Shown here one piece after another: positions 17,390 to 25,493 of a stretch of 64,000 nt of DNA. Under the pieces are notes generated by a model. That model was given only the letters and a program-made list of their open reading frames with translations. It was not told where the DNA came from and made no database searches. The position numbers and the translations under genes were made by a program. This stretch comes from Tsuneonella flava (GTDB lineage: Bacteria > Pseudomonadota > Alphaproteobacteria > Sphingomonadales > Sphingomonadaceae): contig NZ_PHSO01000007.1 in assembly GCF_002870965.1 (NCBI RefSeq), positions 1 through 64,000 on the forward strand. The letters are read 5' to 3'. Numbering within the stretch: position 1 is the first letter of the stretch; each line of letters opens with the position of its first letter.

Positions 17390-18780
17390 GCGCTGCAGGA
17401 CGAGGCTCGGGAGGCAAGCAGCGGAATTTTGAGATACCTGAGGACTTCTTCGACTTTGAAGGTGAGCGGCCTGAGTATTGGCAGGACAATCCCGATGTCC
17501 GTCGCGCGGTGGAGTGGCTGCGTAGCTTCATCGAACCGGCCGAATGGCGTCGCAGGCGTCTCGCGGCCGCCCAGCGAGTCTATCAACTCATCATCAACGG
17601 AGCCGAAACAGGGACCGCTGGCCGCTTTTTCGATGAGAAGGACAGCTTCGCCTATCACCTATTCCTCGCTGAGGCTTCGATCGATCATGTCTGGAACTAT
17701 GATCCCGTTTTCGGCTCTCGTGTGGTGCCGGTGTTCGCATCCATCGGACGCAACGTCGACCTGTTAAAGGAAGTCGGCGGGATCGCCGATCGGATTGAAA
17801 GGATGGTTGGTGCCGAAAGGGCGCAGCCGAACGGACCATTCTTTGAACTGCTCGTGGCTGCCGCCTATGGGCGTGCTGGCGGGACGGTCGAGTTTGTCCC
17901 AGAGCAGCGAGGAGGTCCGCGCACTCACGACATGGACGTGAAGCTGCATGGCCGCGACTACGCAGTCGAATGCAAGCGCATGGAGGTGAGTGAATTTGGC
18001 GAGCGTGAGCGCGCGCGCGTCCGCGCGCTCTGGGGGCCGTCGGCTGCCCACCTAGCCAGCATCATGTGCAGCACCTTTGCTCAGGTCGAATTCCGGGTTG
18101 CGGTCGCGAATTTGCCGGACAACTATCTGACCCAAAGGACTAAGGCCTGGCAGCTGTCTTCCTGCGAGGACTTCGAATGGGAGGACGAACACGGTCGAGG
18201 CAGGATTGAGCGTCTGGATCTCGGCTCGCTCCAGAAGGAGCTCGAGAACAGCATGATACTCAATGGCAGTACACGGCTCGCCGAGCTTCTTACCGGTCGC
18301 TACAAGCGTCACCAAAGCATGATCAGCTCCCTCCGGATCCAGTTCGCGGACAATCCGCGCTACATTGCAGAATGCGACTACGCGACGATACTGGAGTGGA
18401 CGCCGCTCGCGCCCGCCTCGATCTCGGGGCGGGCACGCGACGTTCTGCGCAAGGTCGCGGATGGCCTCGGTCAGCTTCCTCTGGACCGTCCCGGTGTGAT
18501 CCATGTGGGGTTCGAAGCGGTCGAGGGGGACAGCGTCGAGGCGTTGCGATACGATCGCATCGGCGCCTCCATGGCCGATTTTGACCCTGGAGAGCGACCG
18601 CTAGAATACGTCTACACTCACTTCCTCGCGCCCGAGAGCCCGCCGGATCAAGGATGGGCCTTCGATGAGACCACGGACTGGCGCGCCATCCGCCCCACGG
18701 CACCGCCGCCGCTCTTTCAGTCCTTCCTAGTGTTGGATGCCGAGGCGGAGCAGCGCCTGGGCGGACACTGGAAGCCGTAG
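17386..18780 (+). CDS. PD-(D/E)XK nuclease-like protein
   Basis: 464 residues from a GTG that overlaps the preceding tiny ORF. A restriction-endonuclease-type core is visible at about residues 148-200: 'NGPFFELLVAAAYGRAGG' (acidic residue on the first helix), 'THDMDVKLHGRDYAVECKRM' (D and ExK-like E-C-K). The rest is a long helical region without a family I know. There is no methyltransferase next to it, so it is more likely a stand-alone defence or DNA-processing nuclease than a classical restriction enzyme. Its neighbours are HNH-type genes on both sides of the cargo. Confidence 0.65.
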   Translation: MSAAGRGSGGKQRNFEIPEDFFDFEGERPEYWQDNPDVRRAVEWLRSFIEPAEWRRRRLAAAQRVYQLIINGAETGTAGRFFDEKDSFAYHLFLAEASIDHVWNYDPVFGSRVVPVFASIGRNVDLLKEVGGIADRIERMVGAERAQPNGPFFELLVAAAYGRAGGTVEFVPEQRGGPRTHDMDVKLHGRDYAVECKRMEVSEFGERERARVRALWGPSAAHLASIMCSTFAQVEFRVAVANLPDNYLTQRTKAWQLSSCEDFEWEDEHGRGRIERLDLGSLQKELENSMILNGSTRLAELLTGRYKRHQSMISSLRIQFADNPRYIAECDYATILEWTPLAPASISGRARDVLRKVADGLGQLPLDRPGVIHVGFEAVEGDSVEALRYDRIGASMADFDPGERPLEYVYTHFLAPESPPDQGWAFDETTDWRAIRPTAPPPLFQSFLVLDAEAEQRLGGHWKP

Positions 18781-18796
18781 CCGGAGATGAGCCGGT

Positions 18797-19882
18797 TCAG
18801 TTGGTCTCGTCCGGCTTTGACATCTGGAGATGGTCGTGCAGGAACTCGCCGTCGGCGTCGAACAGAAAGCTGATCTCGCCCGCCGCCAGTCCCGCCATCA
18901 CCTCCTCGGTCGTCTTGCCCAGGATCGGCGGGGGCGTTCGGAACGCGCCCTCCATGAGATGGCCGAACAGCCCGCGATCATATCTCCGGAAGATGGCTGC
19001 GGCATCCGTCGTTCCGCCGATCGTCACGTGATTTCGGTCGGCCGACACATGCGTCCAGAAGCGAGGACGATTCTCGAGGTCGAGATTCGCCATAGCGAAG
19101 TGGACGGCGAGTTCGCGCGCCTGCACGGGGCTCACAGCGCCCATAATTCGTTCGATCACCCATCGCACGCGATTGGTCGCTGCGTGTGAATCGTCGAACA
19201 CCGCGATCATTCCGGTTTGGCCTAGCTGGAGATAGAGAGTCTGCGCCTCGGTGAAGGTGTGAAGATCAAAGTCGCAGTCGCCGCCATCGACGGGGAACAC
19301 GAACATGGATCCCATTGCATTGAGCTCGACATCGGCATCGATGTGAAAGGCCCGCGCCACCGCATGGACGTGGTGCATGTGCTCCCAGACGTAGTCTGCC
19401 GAGATCGTGGCGTCTCCCTTGCGGCGGTCGAGATGCATCCTCATCCGCCGATCGTTCAAGTGGAGCTTGAGGAAAATGAGCGCCATCCACGTGTACGGCA
19501 GGAGGCCCCCGTGCGCGGCCACGTGATCCTGTATCGCCCCTGGACCGGCCTTCACCAGAGCAGACATGTCACTTTCGAGGGCGCGCGACATCTCCGAATT
19601 GCATCGCTCGCAACACGGGATGGTGTAGTTTCCATAAAGCGTTGGCGTGCCGTTGGGCAGCGTGATCTTCAGCTTGTGCAGGTCGAAGGCGTGCAGCACC
19701 CAGTTCGGGACGATATGCTCGTCGTTGAACGCCGCTTCCGCGCGCGTTCGTCCGCAGATGAAGCAAGCCCGCCCTTCGCAGATCGTCTCGACGAAGTCCG
19801 ACCAAGAGAAGAGTACGACCTCGCCAGTTTGATTGCGGATCGAGACATCCGTGGTTGCGGGATAGGAAGAAGTAGGACTCAT
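18797..19882 (-). CDS. HNH endonuclease-like protein
   Basis: 361 residues from the ATG at 19882, which has GGAAC about seven bases upstream; a TTG 60 bases earlier also opens the frame. The HNH/zinc core is clear: 'CFICGRTRAEAAFNDEHIVPNW' (CxxC and EHIVP, residues about 57-80) and 'IPCCERCNSEM' (second CxxC). The remainder has no recognised domain. It is convergent with the PD-(D/E)XK gene and lies at the right end of the cargo, 146 bases from the relaxase end. Confidence 0.72.
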   Translation of the reverse strand: MSPTSSYPATTDVSIRNQTGEVVLFSWSDFVETICEGRACFICGRTRAEAAFNDEHIVPNWVLHAFDLHKLKITLPNGTPTLYGNYTIPCCERCNSEMSRALESDMSALVKAGPGAIQDHVAAHGGLLPYTWMALIFLKLHLNDRRMRMHLDRRKGDATISADYVWEHMHHVHAVARAFHIDADVELNAMGSMFVFPVDGGDCDFDLHTFTEAQTLYLQLGQTGMIAVFDDSHAATNRVRWVIERIMGAVSPVQARELAVHFAMANLDLENRPRFWTHVSADRNHVTIGGTTDAAAIFRRYDRGLFGHLMEGAFRTPPPILGKTTEEVMAGLAAGEISFLFDADGEFLHDHLQMSKPDETN

Positions 19883-20028
19883 TTCAGGTTCCGATCGCAA
19901 GTCCAATGGTCGAGAGGGGGCCTCTAAAGACTGGTCGGGCAAACGCTAAATGTCGGCTCCTGACAAGATCCCTCGTTCGACATGTTGCTAGGAAGGCAGG
20001 AAAGTCCCAATGTCTTCCATTCCCTTCA

Positions 20029-22005
20029 CTAAATCGACGGCCCTCCCCGCTGACGTCCAATCGTCCAATTGATGCCGTCCCCTCGCATGATCCCGGTGAC
20101 CTGTTTGCCGACATGGCGATTGAGGACGGGACGCCAGGGCACGAGCGTAAACTCGCGCGACTTTTCAATCAGCGCGAAGCGCCCCGATGCAAGCTCGATG
20201 GGCCGCTGATAGACGCCCTCGATCCGCTCTCCCGATCTGGTCTCCGTATAACGCAATCCGAGCTCATCGGAGAGTTGGCCTGCCACACGGTTCAATTCCC
20301 GCCGGCGAAGCGTCTCCAACAGACTCGCCCGGAACAGGATGCGCCCCTGCTCTTCCTGCGCCAGGCCTTCCGCAATCAGCCATTGCCGCCGGCGATCCAG
20401 CGCCTCGCGCACATCTCGCCCAAAGCCGGCATCGCGCAATGGATAGGTTTCGCCGCCGACCAGTTGCCGGTCGAGCCAGGTCGCACCGTCGCTGCCTATC
20501 TGTTGGTAGAGCGGCAATGATGAAAGGGTGTTGACGATGACGGGTGCTGCCTTCGCCCGCTGCGCCTCGAAGGCCGCTGCCCGTTCGAGATGATCGGCAG
20601 CGATGATCCATGTACCATCGGCCTCACGCTCCAGATCCCCCATTGCCTTGCGCATGGCTTCCAGACGCCGAACATGGGTTTCGGCGAAGCTCTGCGAGGC
20701 ATGGGGATCATGCCGTAAATGGATGTCGACCGAGTAGCGCCCGCCATGGGCCGCAGCGATTTCGGCGACAGTGCGATCCACCATGCGGGCGGCTGTCGAT
20801 CTGGCCTCAATCCTCACCACCGCACCAGCAGGGATTGCCTCTGTGGCTTCTCCCTTCCCGATATCGACATAACGGCTGCGTCCATCGCTCGCATCGACGA
20901 TCAGATAGTGACGGTCGTTCATCTCGTCGGACAGACCGCGTTCGACCACCCGTCCGACAATCGGCGTCATGGAAACCGGATCAGCAATGGCATAGTCGGC
21001 CGCCGCGCGTTCCAGTCCATGCTCGGTAAAAGCGCGCTGCATCGTGCGGATAATGTCACCGCGCTCGCCCATGCGTCGCAATGTCTCATCCATCCCGTCG
21101 GCGAGCCGCCAGCTGCCCGGTGCGATTTCCTCGGCCAGCCCAAGCCGGCCAAGCGTCTGCAGCCTTCCCGCCCGCAAGCCCTGCTGGAAAGGATCGCGGT
21201 CGTTTGCCTCCACTACGCGGTCCGGGTCCATGCCGCTCAGCAAACGGCGATCGATGCCTGTCAGCCGTTCCTGTCCGACTTCTTTCTGCAGCCGGTCGGC
21301 GATTTCGCGATCGCTTCGCGGGCCGAGATCGAGCGAGACAAGTTCCGCGGCGCGCTCACGCATACCGACCGTCAGATATTCGCGGGCGATGACCAGATCA
21401 CGGCCACGCTCGTCCTTGCCGCGCACGATGACATGGGTGTGGGGATGACCGGTGTTGAAATGATCGACCGCGACCCAATCGAGGCTGGTGCCGAGGTCCT
21501 GTTCCATCTGCGCCATCAGGCGGCGCGTAAGGGCACGCAGATCGTCATAATTCTGACCGTCCTCAGGAGACACGATGAAGCGGAACTGATGGCGGTCACC
21601 GGTCTGCCGGTCGAGGAAGTTCCTGCCGTCGGCCTTGTCCTGCTCGGCGGAATAGAGCTGCCCGGGCGCGCCCTCGCGGGTAACCCCGTCGCGCTGGATA
21701 TAGCGCAGATGCGCACGGGCAGCGTCCATCCCCCTCGCCCGGTCGAGCCGGACGATGCGCGATTTGACCATCACGCGGCGCTGACGGAAGGCCGCGAACC
21801 GATCGCGCGAGGCGAGCACCCGGCCCACGCCGACACCGACCCCGGAGCGATTGCCGTGGAAGGCCCCTCGCGGTCCACCGGCAACCTTGATTCCGCCTGC
21901 CAGATTGGCGGCCTTGAGCACCTGACTCATATAGCTGCGGCCGCGCCGGATCGGCGTGCTGCGCGGCTTGCCAAGACGCGGTTCGATCTCGTCGTCATGC
22001 GACAT
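20029..22005 (-). CDS. Relaxase/mobilisation nuclease, DUF3363 family
   Basis: 658 residues. Nicks and guides the transferred strand in conjugation. The relaxase core is at about residues 85-220: 'QFRFIVSPEDGQNYDDL', then the metal-binding 'VAVDHFNTGHPHTHVIVRGKD' with the HxH pair. The DUF3363 C-terminal half follows ('RYVDIGKGEATEAIPAGAVV', 'FALIEKSREFTLVPWRPVL'). It starts with basic, glycine-rich sequence. The gene is the last of the conjugation block reading left; traG, its usual next gene, has been moved 19 kb away by cargo. The upstream region holds an array of palindromes. Confidence 0.93.
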   Translation of the reverse strand: MSHDDEIEPRLGKPRSTPIRRGRSYMSQVLKAANLAGGIKVAGGPRGAFHGNRSGVGVGVGRVLASRDRFAAFRQRRVMVKSRIVRLDRARGMDAARAHLRYIQRDGVTREGAPGQLYSAEQDKADGRNFLDRQTGDRHQFRFIVSPEDGQNYDDLRALTRRLMAQMEQDLGTSLDWVAVDHFNTGHPHTHVIVRGKDERGRDLVIAREYLTVGMRERAAELVSLDLGPRSDREIADRLQKEVGQERLTGIDRRLLSGMDPDRVVEANDRDPFQQGLRAGRLQTLGRLGLAEEIAPGSWRLADGMDETLRRMGERGDIIRTMQRAFTEHGLERAAADYAIADPVSMTPIVGRVVERGLSDEMNDRHYLIVDASDGRSRYVDIGKGEATEAIPAGAVVRIEARSTAARMVDRTVAEIAAAHGGRYSVDIHLRHDPHASQSFAETHVRRLEAMRKAMGDLEREADGTWIIAADHLERAAAFEAQRAKAAPVIVNTLSSLPLYQQIGSDGATWLDRQLVGGETYPLRDAGFGRDVREALDRRRQWLIAEGLAQEEQGRILFRASLLETLRRRELNRVAGQLSDELGLRYTETRSGERIEGVYQRPIELASGRFALIEKSREFTLVPWRPVLNRHVGKQVTGIMRGDGINWTIGRQRGGPSI

Positions 22006-22029
22006 GGCAGCAATCCGCGATCAGCCCGG

Positions 22030-22173
22030 ATGGCGCCATATAAAAGCGCAGTAATCCAAAGGTTTTAGCGACACATGGCGCTATGGCTTGCCGGATAGCG
22101 CCATCGCCGAGCACCGCAAAAAGGATGTGCAGACAAGGAGTTATGGCGAGAAGGCCGCAGGGCATGGCGCCAT
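22030..22173. promoter_or_regulatory. Array of four AT(G/A)GCGC(C/T)AT palindromes upstream of the relaxase
   Basis: ATGGCGCCAT at 22030-22039, ATGGCGCTAT at 22075-22084, ATAGCGCCAT at 22095-22104, and ATGGCGCCAT at 22164-22173. The outer two are perfect palindromes and the inner two are reverse complements of each other. The first lies directly after a TTATAT that could be the -10 box of the relaxase promoter. The array is a candidate repressor operator or part of the transfer origin. Confidence 0.5.
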
Positions 22174-22296
22174 TTCTTTCATCTTGCCTTACGCCCCCTC
22201 CCCCTGACCTCGCGCTCCTCCACCCTTCCCCGTCACCACAGCCAACCATCGACCGAGACGGGAACGACGCCGAACCGGGCCGTTCCCCGGCCCCGA

Positions 22297-22431
22297 TCAG
22301 AGGCCTTTCAGATGCTGCTCCAGCTCCCTCAGGGCGGCCTCCTGCTCGGCCTCGATCTGCGCGATCTCCGCGGGATCGTCGTTCCACGCAAGTTCGGCCC
22401 GAAGCTCTTCGATATGCTGCTGAAGTTCCAT
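22297..22431 (-). CDS. Small coiled-coil protein (44 residues)
   Basis: Begins MELQQHIEELRAELAWNDDP and ends ELEQHLKGL. It is highly charged and helical, with heptad-like leucine spacing. AGGAGG lies seven bases before the ATG at 22431, one of the strongest ribosome sites here. It lies between the relaxase and the lytic transglycosylase, reading the same way. Function unknown. Confidence 0.6.
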   Translation of the reverse strand: MELQQHIEELRAELAWNDDPAEIAQIEAEQEAALRELEQHLKGL

Positions 22432-22641
22432 GATCGCCTCCTGATCTCGTAAAGACAGGGGCGGATTCCGGCAGGGAGCAGACCGGGTCAGGGACCGCGA
22501 AGCGGCCGCGCGAGCGGCGATGGGGGAGCCGATTTTGCATCAGCAAAATTGGGGGAACCGTCGTCCTTGAGGCGGTCTGCTCCCTGCCGGATACTGGGCA
22601 GGCTCGAGCGGATATCACTCCCTCTCCGCATGGCCACACGC

Positions 22642-23307
22642 TCATTTCCGGTGCTCCGAAGACATGTTCAGAGGCACGAAAATCAGGTTGGCCGGTTCCG
22701 AACCGGGCGGCTCTGGCGAAGATTCAATCGTCTTTTCCGCTCCTTCCAGAGCGAAAAACAGCCGCGTTCCCGACAGCATGGCAGGCGGCATTTCCGGCGT
22801 TGCGGGTGTCCTTGCAAGCTGCGCAATATAGGCCCGCGTTTCGCCCGGAAGCGGCGTTCGCGAGCGCAAATACTCTGCATAACGGCCGGGGCCTGCATTA
22901 TAGGCCGCGAACAGGCCGGGATAGCCGAAGCGGTCATACATCGCGCGAAGATAGGCGGTTCCAGCCATGATATTGTCGCGTGTATCGTAAGGGTCGGTGC
23001 CAAGACCATGGCGGCGGCGCATCGCGTCCCAGGTGCCGGGCATAAGCTGCATCAGCCCCATCGCGCCTGCAGGACTGGTGATCAGGCGGCCCTTCCAATG
23101 CGTCAGTCCGGCACTTTCCGCCTGCATGACGGCGGCAATCCAGGCTTGCGGTATGGCAAAACGCTGCGAGGCTTCGGCAATGATCGGCCGCCAGCGCTCC
23201 ACTGCCGGAGTGATTTCCAGAACCGGCTCAGGCGTTTGCGCCAGGCTGCCGCACGGCATGACGAGGACCGCCATAAGCGGCGCGGCGAGGCGGATCATCG
23301 CAGCCAT
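22642..23307 (-). CDS. Lytic transglycosylase of the conjugation system
   Basis: 221 residues from the ATG at 23307 (MAAMIRLAAPLMAVLVMPCG...), giving a signal peptide cleaved after 'SLAQ'. The SLT domain follows: 'IPQAWIAAVMQAESAGLTHWKG' with the catalytic glutamate, 'SPAGAMGLMQLMPGTW', 'DNIMAGTAYLRAM', 'LFAAYNAGPGRYAEYL'. It opens peptidoglycan locally for the transfer apparatus. The start overlaps the end of the S26 peptidase gene by 13 bases, so they are one operon. The longer open frame upstream is shadow. Confidence 0.9.
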   Translation of the reverse strand: MAAMIRLAAPLMAVLVMPCGSLAQTPEPVLEITPAVERWRPIIAEASQRFAIPQAWIAAVMQAESAGLTHWKGRLITSPAGAMGLMQLMPGTWDAMRRRHGLGTDPYDTRDNIMAGTAYLRAMYDRFGYPGLFAAYNAGPGRYAEYLRSRTPLPGETRAYIAQLARTPATPEMPPAMLSGTRLFFALEGAEKTIESSPEPPGSEPANLIFVPLNMSSEHRK

Positions 23308-23894
23308 AGCGGCGTCGCCTTTCCGATCAGCGCATCCTCTTCGACCGGCCCGAAATAGCGCCCGTCGAAGGAATCCGGCGCATCCATGAGCAGCAGAACC
23401 CGGCCACCATGGAGCCGCTCGCAACCATTCCACCATGGGAGCGGACGGCCCCGTGTGTCTGCGCTGCGGCGAGCGGCGACCCATAAGCCGTTGATGAAAA
23501 TATTGCGCCCCAACGCACAGACGTCATCGCCGCTTTCGGCCGCGATGCGCTTGAGCAGGGGCACGTTGGCAGGCAGGTAGCGACGCTTCGCGGCCAGTGC
23601 CCGGACGTTGCGCGGTGTCCTTGCCAGCACCATGTCGCCGGTGTGAAGCCGCGCATGGGGATCGATGCGCCAGAGCCCGACCGGAGCGCTCGCCGAAGCG
23701 TTCCAGACCAGACGCGGCGCGGGGCGGACGGCAAAATCGAGCACGGCCGCAAGCCCCAGAAGGGCAAGGCCGACCATGCTCGCTGCCAGCGCCGGACGGC
23801 GCCGGGCGCGCAGTTGGCGCGCGAGCGGCGGGTCCCATTCGAGCAAGGGCGCAGGCGCGGGGCGCGGCAGGCGAGATGCACGCGGCTTACGCAT
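23295..23894 (-). CDS. traF: TraF-like S26 family signal peptidase
   Basis: 199 residues from the ATG at 23894, with GGAGG about ten bases upstream. One membrane helix (about residues 38-58) precedes the S26 core: serine in 'NASASAPVGLWRI', lysine in 'VPLLKRIAAESGD', and the late box 'DSFDGRYFGPVEEDALIG'. TraF-type peptidases process the conjugative pilin. It lies between the helix-turn-helix gene (8-base overlap) and the transglycosylase. Confidence 0.88.
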   Translation of the reverse strand: MRKPRASRLPRPAPAPLLEWDPPLARQLRARRRPALAASMVGLALLGLAAVLDFAVRPAPRLVWNASASAPVGLWRIDPHARLHTGDMVLARTPRNVRALAAKRRYLPANVPLLKRIAAESGDDVCALGRNIFINGLWVAARRSADTRGRPLPWWNGCERLHGGRVLLLMDAPDSFDGRYFGPVEEDALIGKATPLWLR

Positions 23895-24141
23895 CGCCCG
23901 CCTCCTTTCCGGAGTTCGCGGAATGCAGACCAGCGAGGGTGCGGCGCGACCAGTCGTCGAGGTCGTCGATATGATAATTGACGCGCCCGCCATGCCGCCG
24001 GTAGCGCGGCCCCTCGCCCCGCCAGCGCATATTGGCCAGCGTCTTGGCCTGCATGCCGAGATAATGCGCGGCCTGCTTGGCGTTCAGAAACGGGCTGCCC
24101 TTGCGGGCCTTTCTGGCCCGGTCGAAAACGTCGTCATCCAT
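23887..24141 (-). CDS. Excisionase-like helix-turn-helix protein
   Basis: 84 residues. 'PFLNAKQAAHYLGMQAKTLANMRWRGEGP' followed by 'RYRRHGGRVNYHIDDLDDWSR' is the MerR-like HTH_17 fold of excisionase-type DNA-binding proteins. It is common just upstream of traF in such elements and probably controls transfer genes or excision. It overlaps traF by eight bases. Confidence 0.88.
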   Translation of the reverse strand: MDDDVFDRARKARKGSPFLNAKQAAHYLGMQAKTLANMRWRGEGPRYRRHGGRVNYHIDDLDDWSRRTLAGLHSANSGKEAGDA

Positions 24142-24316
24142 ATAAGCGATCCTTTCCTGACCCAGGCGGACGGATCGGGACCGCCCACGATGAGGCAGGA
24201 AAATGCGGGCGCGTCGCAGCGCCCGGCAGGGTCGATTCCGCGTGCATCGCTTTTCGACCCCCTCGCCGGACAGCGAAGGCCCCGCGCCGATGGGGACGCG
24301 GAGCCTCGCGAGGCGA

Positions 24317-24649
24317 TCAGGCGGCTTCGTTGACGATCACCGCCAGCACGTCGTCATCGTCCTGACCGGCAGCGCGGCCGAGATTGGCGTAGATCGGCCA
24401 TTGTGCGATCTGCGGATGGAAGATGCGCAGCGAGATATAGGGCTTGCCGGTCTCGCGCGAGGTCTTGACCCAGCCCGCGCCCAGCTCGTTCGCGCCGCTG
24501 AAGATGCGGAAGTCGGGCTGGCGTTCATGCGCCTTGGCGGGGTTGGGGACGATCTCGATGCCGACCGGATTGCGGCGTCCGAGCAGCGCGATTGACCCAC
24601 GCATTTCGTTGGTTTCGGGGTTGCGGGAAACGATACCGAGAGTGGACAT
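24317..24649 (-). CDS. DUF736 family protein
   Basis: 110 residues from the ATG at 24649, with AAGGAG seven bases upstream. 'GSIALLGRRNPVGIEIVPNPAKAHERQPDFRIF' (in parts), then 'ELGAGWVKTSRETGKPYISL' and 'PIYANLGRAAGQDDDDVLAVIW'-like end are typical of DUF736, a short conserved protein of alphaproteobacterial conjugative elements with no known function. The longer frame upstream is not used. Confidence 0.88.
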   Translation of the reverse strand: MSTLGIVSRNPETNEMRGSIALLGRRNPVGIEIVPNPAKAHERQPDFRIFSGANELGAGWVKTSRETGKPYISLRIFHPQIAQWPIYANLGRAAGQDDDDVLAVIVNEAA

Positions 24650-25088
24650 GGAATGCTCCTTCATCTGTTCGCCGGAGCCGATCCCCGGCGATACCGGGAC
24701 CGTGATGGGCGCGGGAGAAGGGCCGCACCCAAAGGGCCGCAGCGCAGCGAAGGACCGGGCTGGCCGGGCTATTTTGGAGCGAAGCGGGCGCGAGGAGCCG
24801 CGTTTACGCGGCGGGGAAAATAGGCCGGCCAGGCTGGTTGCGCGGCCTTGGCCCACGCCCATAGGTCGACGAGGCAGCCGGGGCCGCTTCCGGCCCTATC
24901 AGGATGCGGGGCAGTGCCTGAATCGCGCCGGTTGTTCCCGAACATGAGCCTGAAACCTGTGCGTATGGATCGCGAATACTCGGTTTCCACCCCATCCGGC
25001 ACCCAGACAATGCCACGCCGGGAAGCACCTGCAGCGCCGGGATGGTCGTCAAGTGGCAGCGGCGAACAGGGCCGTGCGGGCTAACCGC
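24650..25088. other. Non-coding stretch between DUF736 and the next gene
   Basis: About 440 bases, rich in G+C, without a supported frame. It holds a short hairpin (GCCGCG-TTTA-CGCGGC, 24797-24812) with no T-run on either side to mark it as a terminator. It probably carries the DUF736 promoter. Confidence 0.4.
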
Positions 25089-25343
25089 CTAGCGCGGAAG
25101 CTGGTAGCGAATTCGCAGGGTCGCGCCCTGCCCCGATGGCGGCGTATGGACGATCTGATCGCCGCCGCGCGTCGCTGCGCGCATAACCGAACAGTAAGCC
25201 GGCATGCGGTGATCGGGGCCGGGATAGCCACCGACATTGCGATGCAGTTCGCCGGAAATCACTTCGAGAAAAGCAAGGCCGCGCGCTTCTGCCCTCGCAA
25301 TCTGACGCTCCAGTTCGATGCGGAATTCTTCACTTTTCGGCAT
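25089..25343 (-). CDS. Conserved hypothetical protein of the conjugative element
   Basis: 84 residues from the ATG at 25343, with GGAGA about six bases upstream; the earlier start is not supported. The first half is a charged helix ('EEFRIELERQIARAEARGLAFLEV'), then 'ISGELHRNVGGYPGPDHRMPAYCSVM' (in parts) and the end 'GQGATLRIRYQLPR'. I know this block from hypothetical proteins on mobile elements but not its function. Confidence 0.7.
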   Translation of the reverse strand: MPKSEEFRIELERQIARAEARGLAFLEVISGELHRNVGGYPGPDHRMPAYCSVMRAATRGGDQIVHTPPSGQGATLRIRYQLPR

Positions 25344-25493
25344 AGGCTCTCCCCGTGCCCTGGCGATAGGGCAAAGCCCTGCCGGACAAAACACATGCCG
25401 CCCGCGCGAAATCCGAAGGATGCGCGGGCGGCAATTTTTCTAGCGGTCGCAGCAACGAAGCCGGGGGCAGCGATGCGCTGCCCCCTTGCCAGG

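Noticed and set aside
20719-22068. 449-codon plus-strand frame over the relaxase gene
   Set aside because: It is antisense to the relaxase, whose HxH motif and DUF3363 blocks are intact.
22530-22556. Short hairpin ATTTTGC-ATCA-GCAAAAT between the small ORF and the transglycosylase
   Set aside because: Considered as a terminator of the transglycosylase transcript, but no T-run follows in that direction; left as unexplained secondary structure.
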